Source: DATCSE01 sp036568605 (GTDB lineage Bacteria; Pseudomonadota; Gammaproteobacteria; Burkholderiales; Burkholderiaceae_C). Taken from it: a stretch of DNA of 22,070 bases. The translations under genes and the position numbers were made by a program. The notes under the pieces were generated by a model, which did no database searches, had not been told where the DNA came from, and saw only the letters and a list, made by a program, of their open reading frames with translations. How positions within the stretch are numbered: position 1 is the stretch's first letter; the number at the start of each line of letters is the position of its first letter. Below, piece after piece: positions 1 through 7,361 of the stretch. The stretch spans positions 1 through 22,070 of the forward strand of contig DATCSE010000397.1 in assembly GCA_036568605.1 (NCBI GenBank), written 5' to 3'.

Positions 1-60
1 GACACTGCCCGCCTCGGCCACCGCCACGAAATGCCGCAGGCTCTTGAATTCGCTGACCAT
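1..60 (-). CDS. LysR-family transcriptional regulator, N-terminus only
   Basis: Twenty codons are visible from an ATG at 60, running off the left edge. They begin MVSEFKSLRHFVAVAEAGSV. The pattern LRHFVAVAEAGSV is the first helix of the LysR-type winged helix-turn-helix domain, which normally opens with a leucine, an aromatic pair and 'VAExGS'. The gene diverges from the amidase at 162, the usual arrangement for a LysR regulator that controls its neighbour. The effector cannot be judged because the ligand-binding domain lies outside the window. The short fragment limits certainty, but the match is typical of the family. Confidence 0.8.
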   Translation of the reverse strand, partial: MVSEFKSLRHFVAVAEAGSV

Positions 61-87
61 GCGTCGTGTCCAGTCTCGGTGTGCAGG

Positions 88-106
88 CCATATCGGCTGC
101 GTATGG
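88..106. promoter_or_regulatory. LysR-box-like dyad between the divergent LysR gene and amidase
   Basis: An inverted repeat CCATA, nine bases, TATGG lies in the divergent intergenic region. It contains the T-N11-A dyad that defines LysR-type operators. It sits 28 bases upstream of the LysR start and 55 bases upstream of the amidase ATG. Its position also argues against starting the amidase at the in-frame GTG at 66, because the site would then be inside the gene. Function is inferred. Confidence 0.5.
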
Positions 107-161
107 TGGGGTCCCATCATGGTATTGGACAACCGGGGCCAGCGTTGCCGATCATGCCGGC

Positions 162-1625
162 ATGACGCCGTCGTCCTCCCGCATCGACCCGTTGTGTGCG
201 CTGAGCGCCGTCGAGCTGCGCCGCCTGATCGTCACGCGCGAGGTCTCGCCGCTGGAGCTGACGCGTGCCGTGCTGGACCGTGCGGACGCATTGCAGCCGC
301 AGCTCAACTGCTTCATCACGCTGTGCCGCGACGACGCGTTGCGTGCCGCGGCCGATGCCGAGGCAGCCGTGCTGCGCGGCGACACGCTGGGGCCGTTGCA
401 CGGCATTCCGTACACGGTGAAGGACCTGGTGCACACGCGCGGCGTGCGCACCACCTACGGGTCGCGGCTGTATGCCGACCACGTGCCGGACGACGATGCC
501 GAAGCGGTGGCGCGCATGCGCCGCGCCGGTGCCATCCTCATCGGCAAGACGACGACATCGGAGTTCGGCGCCAAGTGCCTCACCGATGCGCCGCTGTTCG
601 GCCGCACGCGCAATGCCTGGCATCCGGACCGCAGCAGCGGCGGGTCCAGCGGCGGCGCGGCCGCGGCGGTGGCCGCCGGGATCGCGCCGCTGGCCATCGC
701 GACCGACGGCGGCGGCTCGACGCGCATTCCGGCGGCCTGCAACGGCGTCGTCGGATTGAAGCAGAGCCTGGGCGTGGTGCCGCACAGCCAGGTGCAGGAC
801 GCCTTCGGCAACTACACCTACGTCACGCCGACCACGCGCACCGTGGCCGACACCGCCTTGATGCTGCAGGCACTGGCCGGCGAGCATGCATCGGACCCGT
901 GGTCCATCGGCGTGCCGCTCGAAGACTTTCCGGCCGCGGCGCGCGCCGAGGGCGAGCTGCGCGGCTGTCGCATCGCGTTTGCCGCGAGCCTGCCCGGACG
1001 CCCGGTCGCGCAGTCGGTGCGGGTTGCGTTCGAGCGCGCGTTGGCCGTTCTGCGCGGCCTGGGGGCCGAGACGATCGCGATGCCGACCGATGGCTTCGAC
1101 ATCGAACCCTTGTGGCGCGTCATCAACCACACGAGCTGGCGCGGCCGCTTCGCCGCGATGGCCGCGTCGGATGCGGACCGGATGAGCCCGTCGCTGCTTC
1201 GGCAGCTCGCGCTGGCCGAAGGCGTCGATGCGGTGGCCTTCCAGCAGGCGATGTTCGAACGCACGGCCTTGTTCCGCCGCGTGCAGGCGCTGCTGTCCGA
1301 GCACCAGGTGCTGGCGATGCCCACGCTCTCGTGCACCGCGCTGCCGATCGAGCAGGACCTGTTCGGCGCGATCGAGATCGACGGCTGTAGCTACCCCGAG
1401 GTGCGCGCCAACTGGTTCCCCTGGACGATGCCGTTCAACCTGACGGGCCATCCCGCCATCACGCTGCCGTGCGGCTTCGATGCCCAGGGCCTGCCGATCG
1501 GCTTGCAACTGGTCGGCCGCTTCCGCCAGGACGCCGCGCTGCTGCGCACGGCGGCGTTGTTCGAAGCCGCGATGCAGCGCTGCGCGCTTTGGCCCGGCGT
1601 CGCCGAGCCGACTCGCCGCACTTGA
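162..1625 (+). CDS. Amidase, amidase-signature family
   Basis: A 487-residue hydrolase of the amidase-signature family, which cleaves carboxamide C-N bonds with a Lys / cis-Ser / Ser triad. The triad is visible: Lys87 in the IPYTVKDL segment, Ser163 in the glycine/serine-rich GGSSGG loop, and Ser186 in DGGGSTRIPA. Length is normal for the family (about 450-500). I chose the ATG at 162 because the family similarity begins shortly after it; an earlier in-frame GTG at 66 would add residues unlike the family and overlap the probable operator. No strong Shine-Dalgarno is seen. It diverges from a LysR gene and is followed after 52 bases by a Bug-type periplasmic receptor, suggesting use of an imported amide or related carboxylate. 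The substrate cannot be told from sequence; annotation as an Asp-tRNA/Glu-tRNA amidotransferase subunit is unlikely because no gatB or gatC neighbour is present. Confidence 0.88.
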   Translation: MTPSSSRIDPLCALSAVELRRLIVTREVSPLELTRAVLDRADALQPQLNCFITLCRDDALRAAADAEAAVLRGDTLGPLHGIPYTVKDLVHTRGVRTTYGSRLYADHVPDDDAEAVARMRRAGAILIGKTTTSEFGAKCLTDAPLFGRTRNAWHPDRSSGGSSGGAAAAVAAGIAPLAIATDGGGSTRIPAACNGVVGLKQSLGVVPHSQVQDAFGNYTYVTPTTRTVADTALMLQALAGEHASDPWSIGVPLEDFPAAARAEGELRGCRIAFAASLPGRPVAQSVRVAFERALAVLRGLGAETIAMPTDGFDIEPLWRVINHTSWRGRFAAMAASDADRMSPSLLRQLALAEGVDAVAFQQAMFERTALFRRVQALLSEHQVLAMPTLSCTALPIEQDLFGAIEIDGCSYPEVRANWFPWTMPFNLTGHPAITLPCGFDAQGLPIGLQLVGRFRQDAALLRTAALFEAAMQRCALWPGVAEPTRRT

Positions 1626-1677
1626 CTGGGGTCGCACGCGGCTGCTTGTTTCTTCGTACGCCAACCCGGAGTTGCTC

Positions 1678-2649
1678 ATGCCCAGAATGCTCAGGACTTT
1701 CCTCATGGCCCTCACGCTGGCATGGGCCGGCTCCGCGGTGCAGGCGCAGGGCACCGCCCTGACCCGGCTCATCGTCGGCTTTCCGCCGGGCGGCCCGCTG
1801 GACAACCTTGCTCGCGCACTGGCCGAACCGCTGCGCGCGGCGCTCAACGAGCCCGTGGTCGTGGAGAACAAGCCAGGCGCTTCGACTCGGCTGTCGATCG
1901 ACCATGTGAAGCACGCCCGCGCCGACGGCAAGACCATCCTCATCGGCTCGACGCCGCCGTTCGTGCTGTTCCCCATGACCTACGGCCGCCTGTCCTACGA
2001 CGCCGACCGTGACTTCGTGCCGGTGGCTCACCTGGCCAACGTCCCGGTGGTGCTGTCGGCCGGCGCGCAGCAGCCGTTTCGCACGCTGCCCGACTACCTG
2101 GACTGGCTGCGGCAGCATCCCGACCAGCGCGGCATCGGCCTGACGAACCTGGGCGGGACGCTGCACTTCAGCATCCTCAGCCTCGCCAAGGAGACGGGCC
2201 TCCCGCTCGGCGCCGTCAGCTACCGCGGCGGTGCGCCGCTGGTGACCGATCTGATCGGCGGCCACATCCCGGCCGCGGTCGACGCGCTGGCCAGTCATCT
2301 CGAGCTTCACCGCGCGGGCAAGGTGCGCATCCTCGCCGTGGGCGGAGCCCAGCGCACGAAGTGGCTGCCCGAGGTTCCGACGTTCAAGGAGTCGGGCTAC
2401 AAGGGATTCGACTACGCCAATGCCTCCTATGCCGCCTTCGTGCCCGCCGGGACGCCCCAGGATGTCGTCACGCGCCTGGAGCAGGCGATGGTGGCCGCGA
2501 TGAAGACGCCCGCGGTGCGCGAGCAGCTCGATCGCATCGGTCTGGAGGCGACCGGCCTGCCCGGCGCCGAAGTCCACCGCGTGATGCAGGCCGAACGCAG
2601 CTTCTGGCGGCCGGTGGTCGCCGCGTCGGGCTTCAGGGCCGAGGATTGA
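1678..2649 (+). CDS. Bug/TctC-type tripartite tricarboxylate transport receptor
   Basis: A 323-residue periplasmic solute-binding protein. It has a Sec signal peptide ending near residues 20-23 (LAWAGSAVQAQ), then the family's hallmarks: the strand 'LIVGFPPGGPLDNLARALA' near residues 30-48, 'VVVENKPGA', 'SYRGGAPLVTDLIGGHI' and the closing 'GTPQDVVTRLEQAM'. These Bug receptors are greatly expanded in Burkholderiales and bind carboxylates, amides or related small acids, often without a linked TctA/TctB permease, as here. GGAG at 1668-1671 precedes the chosen ATG at 1678; ATG 1687 is an alternative. It is probably co-transcribed with the amidase. In the usual family motif the position following GGP tends to be Thr or Ser-Asp; here it is Leu-Asp. 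The ligand is unknown. Confidence 0.9.
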   Translation: MPRMLRTFLMALTLAWAGSAVQAQGTALTRLIVGFPPGGPLDNLARALAEPLRAALNEPVVVENKPGASTRLSIDHVKHARADGKTILIGSTPPFVLFPMTYGRLSYDADRDFVPVAHLANVPVVLSAGAQQPFRTLPDYLDWLRQHPDQRGIGLTNLGGTLHFSILSLAKETGLPLGAVSYRGGAPLVTDLIGGHIPAAVDALASHLELHRAGKVRILAVGGAQRTKWLPEVPTFKESGYKGFDYANASYAAFVPAGTPQDVVTRLEQAMVAAMKTPAVREQLDRIGLEATGLPGAEVHRVMQAERSFWRPVVAASGFRAED

Positions 2650-2691
2650 ATCGTTCGGCTTGGTCCTGAAGAAGACGAGCCTGTGCGCCCG

Positions 2692-3150
2692 CTAGTGCCA
2701 GTTCCCGATCCGCAGGTCGTGCGGCGCGGGCCTGCCCTGGCCGGTCTCGACCAGGTCGCGCAGGCTCAGCAGGAACGTCGCCCACTTCGTGCTGCAGTGG
2801 GCCATGAACTCCACCTCCTCGCGCCACTTCCGGTGGCCGAACATCACGATGGTGTAGCCGTCCTGATGCGAGAGGAAGAACTCGATGTCGGTGCCGACCC
2901 ACTCGTCAGGCCCGGCCTTGACGCGCCAGCGCACCTTCTGGTCGGGCGCCAGCTCGAGCACGTCCATGTCGAAGCCACCGATCTCGTCGCCGGTCTCGGT
3001 GTGGAAGCGGAACGCGACGACCCCGCCAACTTCCGAGTGGCCCGTGGTCGCGGCGGTCCACCAGCTTGCGAGCCCGTCGACGGTCGAGAGCGCGGCATAG
3101 ACCTTCGATGCGGGCGCCTTGATCCCGACCCTGTGAACGATATCCACCAT
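2692..3150 (-). CDS. SRPBCC / AHSA1-like domain protein
   Basis: A 152-residue START/Bet v1-fold protein of the SRPBCC superfamily, AHSA1-like branch. It opens with the typical strand and loop 'VDIVHRVGIKAPASKVYAALSTVDGLASWW', followed by a beta-rich core ('VRWRVKAGPDEWVGTDIEFFLS') and a long C-terminal helix ('FMAHCSTKWATFLLSLRDLVETG'). These proteins bind hydrophobic ligands and are often linked to ArsR-type regulators; no such regulator is nearby. The ATG at 3150 has GGAG seven bases upstream; an upstream in-frame extension to 3219 is not supported by composition. It ends 42 bases from the oppositely oriented Bug receptor. It is separated by 146 bases from the desulfurase stop and is probably an independent gene. 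The specific role is unknown. Confidence 0.82.
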   Translation of the reverse strand: MVDIVHRVGIKAPASKVYAALSTVDGLASWWTAATTGHSEVGGVVAFRFHTETGDEIGGFDMDVLELAPDQKVRWRVKAGPDEWVGTDIEFFLSHQDGYTIVMFGHRKWREEVEFMAHCSTKWATFLLSLRDLVETGQGRPAPHDLRIGNWH

Positions 3151-3296
3151 GGTGATCTCCGATTTGCGTGTGTTGATGGGCTTGGGTGACGAGGCGCCGG
3201 GTGGCGCCGTCCAGGCCAATCTACGCGGGGGGAGCTCACCACCGTGAGTAACAAGATCGTCGCGAATCCGCGCGCGCAGTCCCAGCGTTCGCGGGC

Positions 3297-5060
3297 TCAG
3301 CGCCTGCGCTGCGCCAGCGCCTGCACCACCGCGATGAAGCGGTCCACCTCTTCGCAGGTGTTGTAGAACGCCAGCGAGGGTCGCACCGTGGCTTCGAGGC
3401 CGAAGCGGCGCAGGATGGGCTGCGCGCAGTGGTGGCCGGTGCGCACCGCGATGCCTTCGCGGTTCAGCGCCTGGCCGACCTCGTCGGTCGTGTACCCGTC
3501 CAGCACGAACGACAGCACGCTGGCCTTGTCGCGCGCGGTGCCGATCAGCCGCACGCCGGGAATCGGCTGCAGATGATGCGTCGCGTACGCGAGCAGGTCA
3601 TGCTCGTAGCGACCGATGTTCTCGATGCCGATGCGCTGGACATACTCCAGCGCCGCGCCCAGCCCCACCGCGTCGGCGATGTTGCCGGTGCCGGCCTCGA
3701 AGCGGGTCGGCGGCCCGTGGTAGACGGTCTTCTCGAAGGTCACGTCCTGGATCATGTTGCCGCCGCCCTGGTACGGTGGCAGGTCTTCGAGGATCTCGCG
3801 GCGGCCGTAGACCGCGCCGATGCCGGTGGGCCCGAAGATCTTGTGGCCACTGAAGACGAAGAAGTCCGCGCCCATCTCCTGCACGTTCACGCGCATGTGC
3901 GAGACCGACTGCGCGCCGTCCACGAGCGCGCAGGCGCCGGCGCGGTGCGCGAGCGCGACGATCTCCTTCACCGGCACGACCGTTCCGAGTGCATTCGACA
4001 CCTGCGTGACCGCGACCAGCTTGGTCTTCTCGTTCAGCAGCCGCTGGTACTCGGCGAGGATCACCTGCCCGCTGTCGTCGACCGGAATCACGCGCAGCTT
4101 CGCGCCCTTGCGTGCCGCCAGCATCTGCCACGGCACGATGTTGGCGTGGTGCTCCAGGTGCGAGACGATGATCTCGTCGCCGGCCGCAATGTGCTTTTCG
4201 CCCCAGGTCGCGGCGACCAGGTTGATGCCCTCGGTGGTGCCGCGCACGAAGATGATCTCCTCGTCGGAGCTTGCACCGATGAACCTCTGCACCGTCTTGC
4301 GCGCGCCCTCGTAGGCATCGGTGGCACGCGCCGCGAGCTCGTGCGCGGCGCGGTGGATGTTCGAGTTCTCGTGCGCGTAGAAGTGGGCGAGCCGGTCGAT
4401 CACCGACTGCGGCTTCTGCGTGGTCGCGGCGTTGTCGAACCACGCGAGCGGACGGCCGTTGACGCGCTCCTGCAGGATCGGGAAGTCGCGCCGGACCGCG
4501 TGCACGTCGAACGGCGGATGCGCGGAGGCCGACGCATGCGGCAGCGGCTCGCTGTCACGTGCGGCGAACGACTGCGGCGCGCCGTCGCGGCCGGCGAACG
4601 GCAGATCGCTCTCGCGGCTGGCGAACGGCGGCGGCTCGCTGTCGCGGCCGCCCAGCGGCAGTGCGAACTCGCTGAAGTAGTACGCGCTGGGCACGCCGAT
4701 CGCGGCACCGCCGAGGCGGCTGTCCAGCGCCGGCACGGCCGTGTAGATCACGTCGGGCACGCCGTTGCCGGCTTGGGCCTTGGGCGCGCGCGCCGGCTGT
4801 GCGAGCGCGATCGACGCGAGGTCTTGTACCGACGTCGGCGCGACGTTGCCGCCGGGCACCAGCGTGCCGGGCAGCTGCGGGCCGTTGGCCAGCGGCCCGA
4901 AACTGGCGCCCGCGGGCAAGGGGTGGGCCGGCGGCTGCACGCCGCTGCCCGGCAGGCTCGCGAAGAACTCGTTCGCGAGCCGGCTCAGCGTCGCGACGTC
5001 GGGCAGGCCCGCCGGCACCGCGAGGCCGGCGTCTCCGAGGTCACTTGTAGGTGTCTGCAT
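3297..5060 (-). CDS. Encapsulated cysteine desulfurase (SufS-like, family 2A encapsulin cargo)
   Basis: A 587-residue PLP enzyme that removes sulfur from cysteine as a persulfide. The C-terminal 400 residues (from about 185) are a SufS/CsdA-type class V aminotransferase fold: 'FDNAATTQKP', 'SHLEHHANIVPW', the PLP lysine Lys407 in SGHKIFGPTG, and the persulfide-forming Cys545 in RTGHHCAQP. SufS proteins are usually about 400 residues; the extra 185 or so N-terminal residues are rich in Ala, Pro, Gly and Ser and contain conserved-looking islands ('LPDVATLSRLANEFFAS' near 19-35, 'GVPSAYYFSEF' near 122-132). This matches the disordered cargo-loading domain described for family 2A encapsulin cargo. 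The ATG at 5060 lies inside the 3' end of the encapsulin gene (20-base overlap), implying translational coupling; no clear Shine-Dalgarno is seen. A start at 5108 would deepen the overlap and looks non-coding. It is probably loaded into the shell coded just upstream. Confidence 0.95.
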   Translation of the reverse strand: MQTPTSDLGDAGLAVPAGLPDVATLSRLANEFFASLPGSGVQPPAHPLPAGASFGPLANGPQLPGTLVPGGNVAPTSVQDLASIALAQPARAPKAQAGNGVPDVIYTAVPALDSRLGGAAIGVPSAYYFSEFALPLGGRDSEPPPFASRESDLPFAGRDGAPQSFAARDSEPLPHASASAHPPFDVHAVRRDFPILQERVNGRPLAWFDNAATTQKPQSVIDRLAHFYAHENSNIHRAAHELAARATDAYEGARKTVQRFIGASSDEEIIFVRGTTEGINLVAATWGEKHIAAGDEIIVSHLEHHANIVPWQMLAARKGAKLRVIPVDDSGQVILAEYQRLLNEKTKLVAVTQVSNALGTVVPVKEIVALAHRAGACALVDGAQSVSHMRVNVQEMGADFFVFSGHKIFGPTGIGAVYGRREILEDLPPYQGGGNMIQDVTFEKTVYHGPPTRFEAGTGNIADAVGLGAALEYVQRIGIENIGRYEHDLLAYATHHLQPIPGVRLIGTARDKASVLSFVLDGYTTDEVGQALNREGIAVRTGHHCAQPILRRFGLEATVRPSLAFYNTCEEVDRFIAVVQALAQRRR

Positions 5061-5970
5061 AGTCGTGGTACTTGCCGATCTCCACGTCTTCGAGCACCGC
5101 GAGCGCATCGGGCGTCTGCACCGCGAGCGAGCAGTACAGCGAGATCAGGTAGGACGCGATCGCCTGCCGGTTGATGCCCATGAAGCGTACCGACAGCCCC
5201 GGGCTCTGCTCGCCGGCGAGCCCCGGCTGGTACAGGCCGACCACGCCCTGGCGCTTGTCGCCCACGCGCAGCAGCAGGATCTTGGTCTTGCCGTCGGCCA
5301 CCGGCACCTTGTTCGACGGGATCAGCGGAAGGCCGCGCCAGGTGATGAACTGCGAGCCGAACAGGCTGACGGTCGGCGGCGGCGTGCCGCGGCGCGTGGC
5401 CTCGCGGCCGAACGCGGCGATCGCGCTCGGGTGCGTGAGGAAGAACGCCGGCTCCTTCCAGACCTTGGTCAGGAGCTCGTCCAGGTCATCGGGCGTGGGC
5501 GCGCCGGTCAGCGGGTAGACGATCTGGTCCGGGTGCACGCTCGCGAGCAGCCCGTAGTCCGGGTTGTTGATCAGCTCGCTCTCCTGCTTCTCCTTGATCG
5601 TCTCGATCGTCAGGCGCAGCTGCTCCTTGATCTGGTCGAACGGGCTGTTGTAGAGGTCGCTGACGCGGGTGTGCACGTCCAGCACCGTGCTGACGCCGTT
5701 CAGGAAGTACTCGCGCGGCGCTTCCTCGTAGTCGACGAAGGTGCTGGGCAGCTCCGACTCGTCGCCACGGTTGGTGCAGGCCACCAGCACCGCTTCCGGG
5801 TTCTTGACCCGGTTGAGGCGGTAGATGCCAGCCTCCACGGGCAGCCATTGCAGCAGATGCGTGAGCCAGCGCGGCGAGATCGTGTCGAGTTTCGGGGCAC
5901 TCTTGGTCGCGTTCGCGAGCTGCCGTGCGCCGAGGTCGCTGAGCGCGCGATGCTGCGCCAGTTCGGTCAT
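5041..5970 (-). CDS. Family 2A encapsulin shell protein (SrpI-like)
   Basis: A 309-residue HK97-fold shell protein that self-assembles into a nanocompartment. I recognise it from its close resemblance to SrpI of Synechococcus elongatus: an N-terminal arm ('ARQLANATKSAPKL' near 15-28), 'WLTHLLQWLPVEAGIYRLN' near 35-53, the long helix 'DQIKEQLRLTIETIKEKQESELINNP' near 112-137, 'SLFGSQFITWRGLPLIPS' near 202-219, and the C-terminal 'VRFMGINRQAIASYLISLYCSLAV' near 261-284. No cyclic-nucleotide-binding insertion is present, which separates it from family 2B. The ATG at 5970 has AGGAG seven bases upstream. The downstream gene is a cysteine desulfurase with a cargo-type N-terminal extension, the usual family 2A pair. 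Family knowledge: these shells are linked to sulfur limitation, and one has been reported to hold elemental sulfur. Confidence 0.96.
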   Translation of the reverse strand: MTELAQHRALSDLGARQLANATKSAPKLDTISPRWLTHLLQWLPVEAGIYRLNRVKNPEAVLVACTNRGDESELPSTFVDYEEAPREYFLNGVSTVLDVHTRVSDLYNSPFDQIKEQLRLTIETIKEKQESELINNPDYGLLASVHPDQIVYPLTGAPTPDDLDELLTKVWKEPAFFLTHPSAIAAFGREATRRGTPPPTVSLFGSQFITWRGLPLIPSNKVPVADGKTKILLLRVGDKRQGVVGLYQPGLAGEQSPGLSVRFMGINRQAIASYLISLYCSLAVQTPDALAVLEDVEIGKYHDYADTYK

Positions 5971-6013
5971 GAAGGAACTCCTCTATTGCAGAAAAAGTGG
6001 AAAGCAAATCGAC

Positions 6014-6029
6014 CGCGGGAATATCCGCG
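6014..6029. promoter_or_regulatory. Inverted repeat upstream of the encapsulin gene, candidate operator
   Basis: The 91-base gap between the XRE stop and the encapsulin ATG contains CGCGG-N6-CCGCG, a perfect five-base dyad with an AT-rich centre, about 45-60 bases upstream of the ATG. An AT-rich patch between the dyad and the ribosome binding site would suit a promoter, but I see no convincing -35/-10 pair. Binding by the adjacent XRE protein is only a guess. Confidence 0.35.
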
Positions 6030-6061
6030 ATGCCCCGGCTCGGCTCAACCGGCTATCGCCA

Positions 6062-6313
6062 TCAAGCGGACTGTGCGTTCTCGCAGCGCATCAGCAGATC
6101 GGACAGCCGCACGTCGAGCGCGCGGGCGATCTTCTCCATCGTCGTCAGCGACGGCGCGACGCTGCCGCGCTCGACTTCGCCCAGGTACGAGCGGTTCAGC
6201 GCTGCGCGGTGCGCGAGCGCTTCCTGCGACCAGCGCAACTCCTCGCGGCGCTCGCGCACCGCGCCGCCGAAGCGGCGGTGCAGGTCGGGCGTCGGAACAT
6301 CAAGCGTGCTCAC
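6062..6313 (-). CDS. XRE-family helix-turn-helix regulator
   Basis: An 83-residue DNA-binding protein consisting almost only of an XRE/Cro-type helix-turn-helix (about residues 15-75): 'RREELRWSQEALAHRAALNRSYLGEVERGSVAPSL' followed by 'MEKIARALDVRLSDLL'. No sensor domain is attached. I chose the GTG at 6313, preceded by GAGGG seven bases upstream; the longer reading frame to 6373 would translate the palindromic repeat and is artificial. It lies between the serine acetyltransferase and the encapsulin gene, 91 bases before the latter, so it likely controls the shell and cargo genes. I do not recall an XRE gene as a standard member of family 2A loci, so its role here is inferred from position only. 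Confidence 0.85.
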   Translation of the reverse strand: MSTLDVPTPDLHRRFGGAVRERREELRWSQEALAHRAALNRSYLGEVERGSVAPSLTTMEKIARALDVRLSDLLMRCENAQSA

Positions 6314-6320
6314 TGGACGA

Positions 6321-6426
6321 CCCTCACCCCGACCCTCTCCCGCAAGCGGGAGAGGGGGCAGGAGAGGGGGCAAGCGGATGCGATCGTCTCCCTCTCCCGC
6401 TTGCGGGAGAGGGCCAGGGGTGAGGG
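6321..6426. repeat. Compound REP-type palindromic element
   Basis: Two palindromes lie back to back: 6333-6356 (11-base arms around AA) and 6390-6413 (the same arms around TT), enclosed by outer 10-base inverted arms CCCTCACCCC (6321-6330) and GGGGTGAGGG (6417-6426). The core CTCTCCCGC-AA-GCGGGAGAG is a widespread extragenic repeat of GC-rich proteobacteria. It fills the space between the acetyltransferase stop (6435) and the XRE start (6313) and could form strong hairpins that uncouple the two halves of the locus. Confidence 0.85.
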
Positions 6427-6434
6427 ACGGTGTC

Positions 6435-7361
6435 TCATACCGTTTGCGGCTCCAGCAAAGTGGCCTGCGTGATGTTGCTGCCCGGCGGCACGCTGCGCGT
6501 GAGCCAGACGTTGCCGCCTATCGTCGAGCCCTTGCCCAGCGTGACGCGGCCGAGGATGGTGGCGCCCGCGTAGATCACCACGTCGTCCTCGACGATGGGA
6601 TGGCGCGCGCCGCCCTTGTGCAGATGGCCGTCGGCATCGGCCGGGAAGCGCTTCGCGCCCAGCGTGACCGCCTGGTACACGCGCACCCGCTCGCCGATCA
6701 CCGCGGTCTCGCCGATCACGACGCCGGTGCCGTGGTCGATGAAGAAGCCGGCGCCGATCTGCGCGCCGGGGTGGATGTCGATGCCGGTCAGCGCATGCGC
6801 CTGTTCGGCGACGATGCGCGCGAGCAGCGGCACGCCCAGCTCGTACAGGCGATGCGCGATGCGGTGGTGGATCATCGCCTCGATGCCGGGGTAGCACAGC
6901 AGCACCTCGTCGACGCTGCGTGCCGCCGGGTCGCCGTGGAACGCGGCCTGCACGTCGGTGTCCAGCAGCGCGCGTATGCTCGCGAGCGATGCGGCGAACT
7001 CGCGCACCAGCACGAGCGCACGCTGCTCGATGCGCTCGGCCTCCGCCTCGGTCGGACGGCGCAGCTGGCCGTGCTCCTTGCGTTCGATGTAGTGCAGCTC
7101 GAGCTGCACCTGCGCCAGCAGCGCGTTCAGCGCGGCATCCAGCGTGTGGCCGACGTAATAGTCCTCGTTCTCCTGGCGCAGGTCGCTGGGGCCCAGCCGC
7201 ATCGGGAACAGCGCCCCGCGCAGGTTCGCGAGCACCTGCAGCAGCGCCTCGCGCGACGGCAGCTCGCGCCCGCCGGGGTCGCGCAGGCGGTTCTGCGCGG
7301 TGCGCCAGCGTGCACGCTGCTCGCGCAGCTGCGCGACGACGCTCGGGATGTCGAAGCTCAT
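6435..7361 (-). CDS. cysE: Serine O-acetyltransferase (CysE/EpsC type)
   Basis: A 308-residue enzyme that acetylates serine with acetyl-CoA to O-acetylserine, the carbon skeleton for cysteine. The C-terminal half is a left-handed beta-helix of hexapeptide repeats ('IDIHPGAQIGAGFFIDHGTGVVIGETAVIGERVRVYQAVTLGA'). The catalytic His corresponds to His210 in IDHGTG and its partner Asp to Asp195 in GIDIHP. The N-terminal 150 residues are the helical domain. The length is nearer the longer EpsC-type enzymes than E. coli CysE (273). The ATG at 7361 overlaps the rhodanese stop codon by one base (TGATG), so the two genes are translationally coupled. Serine acetyltransferases are known companions of family 2A encapsulins. 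Feedback inhibition by cysteine cannot be judged; the C-terminal tail after the helix is short. Confidence 0.93.
   Translation of the reverse strand: MSFDIPSVVAQLREQRARWRTAQNRLRDPGGRELPSREALLQVLANLRGALFPMRLGPSDLRQENEDYYVGHTLDAALNALLAQVQLELHYIERKEHGQLRRPTEAEAERIEQRALVLVREFAASLASIRALLDTDVQAAFHGDPAARSVDEVLLCYPGIEAMIHHRIAHRLYELGVPLLARIVAEQAHALTGIDIHPGAQIGAGFFIDHGTGVVIGETAVIGERVRVYQAVTLGAKRFPADADGHLHKGGARHPIVEDDVVIYAGATILGRVTLGKGSTIGGNVWLTRSVPPGSNITQATLLEPQTV

Noticed and set aside
117..1976. Long open frame of 619 codons on the minus strand opposite the amidase
   Set aside because: It is a GC-rich shadow: arginine/alanine/glycine-rich without family motifs, and it runs across two well-supported genes.
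3429..5174. Long plus-strand open frame of 581 codons opposite the desulfurase
   Set aside because: It is antisense to a gene with intact catalytic motifs; its composition is low-complexity and no domain is recognisable.
5971..6061. Standard -35/-10 promoter before the encapsulin gene
   Set aside because: The AT-rich patch offers only weak hexamers with poor spacing; I could not place a promoter with confidence.
6314..6373. Extending the XRE regulator to the ATG-like start at 6373
   Set aside because: The added 20 residues are a translation of the palindromic repeat, and GTG 6313 has a properly spaced ribosome binding site.
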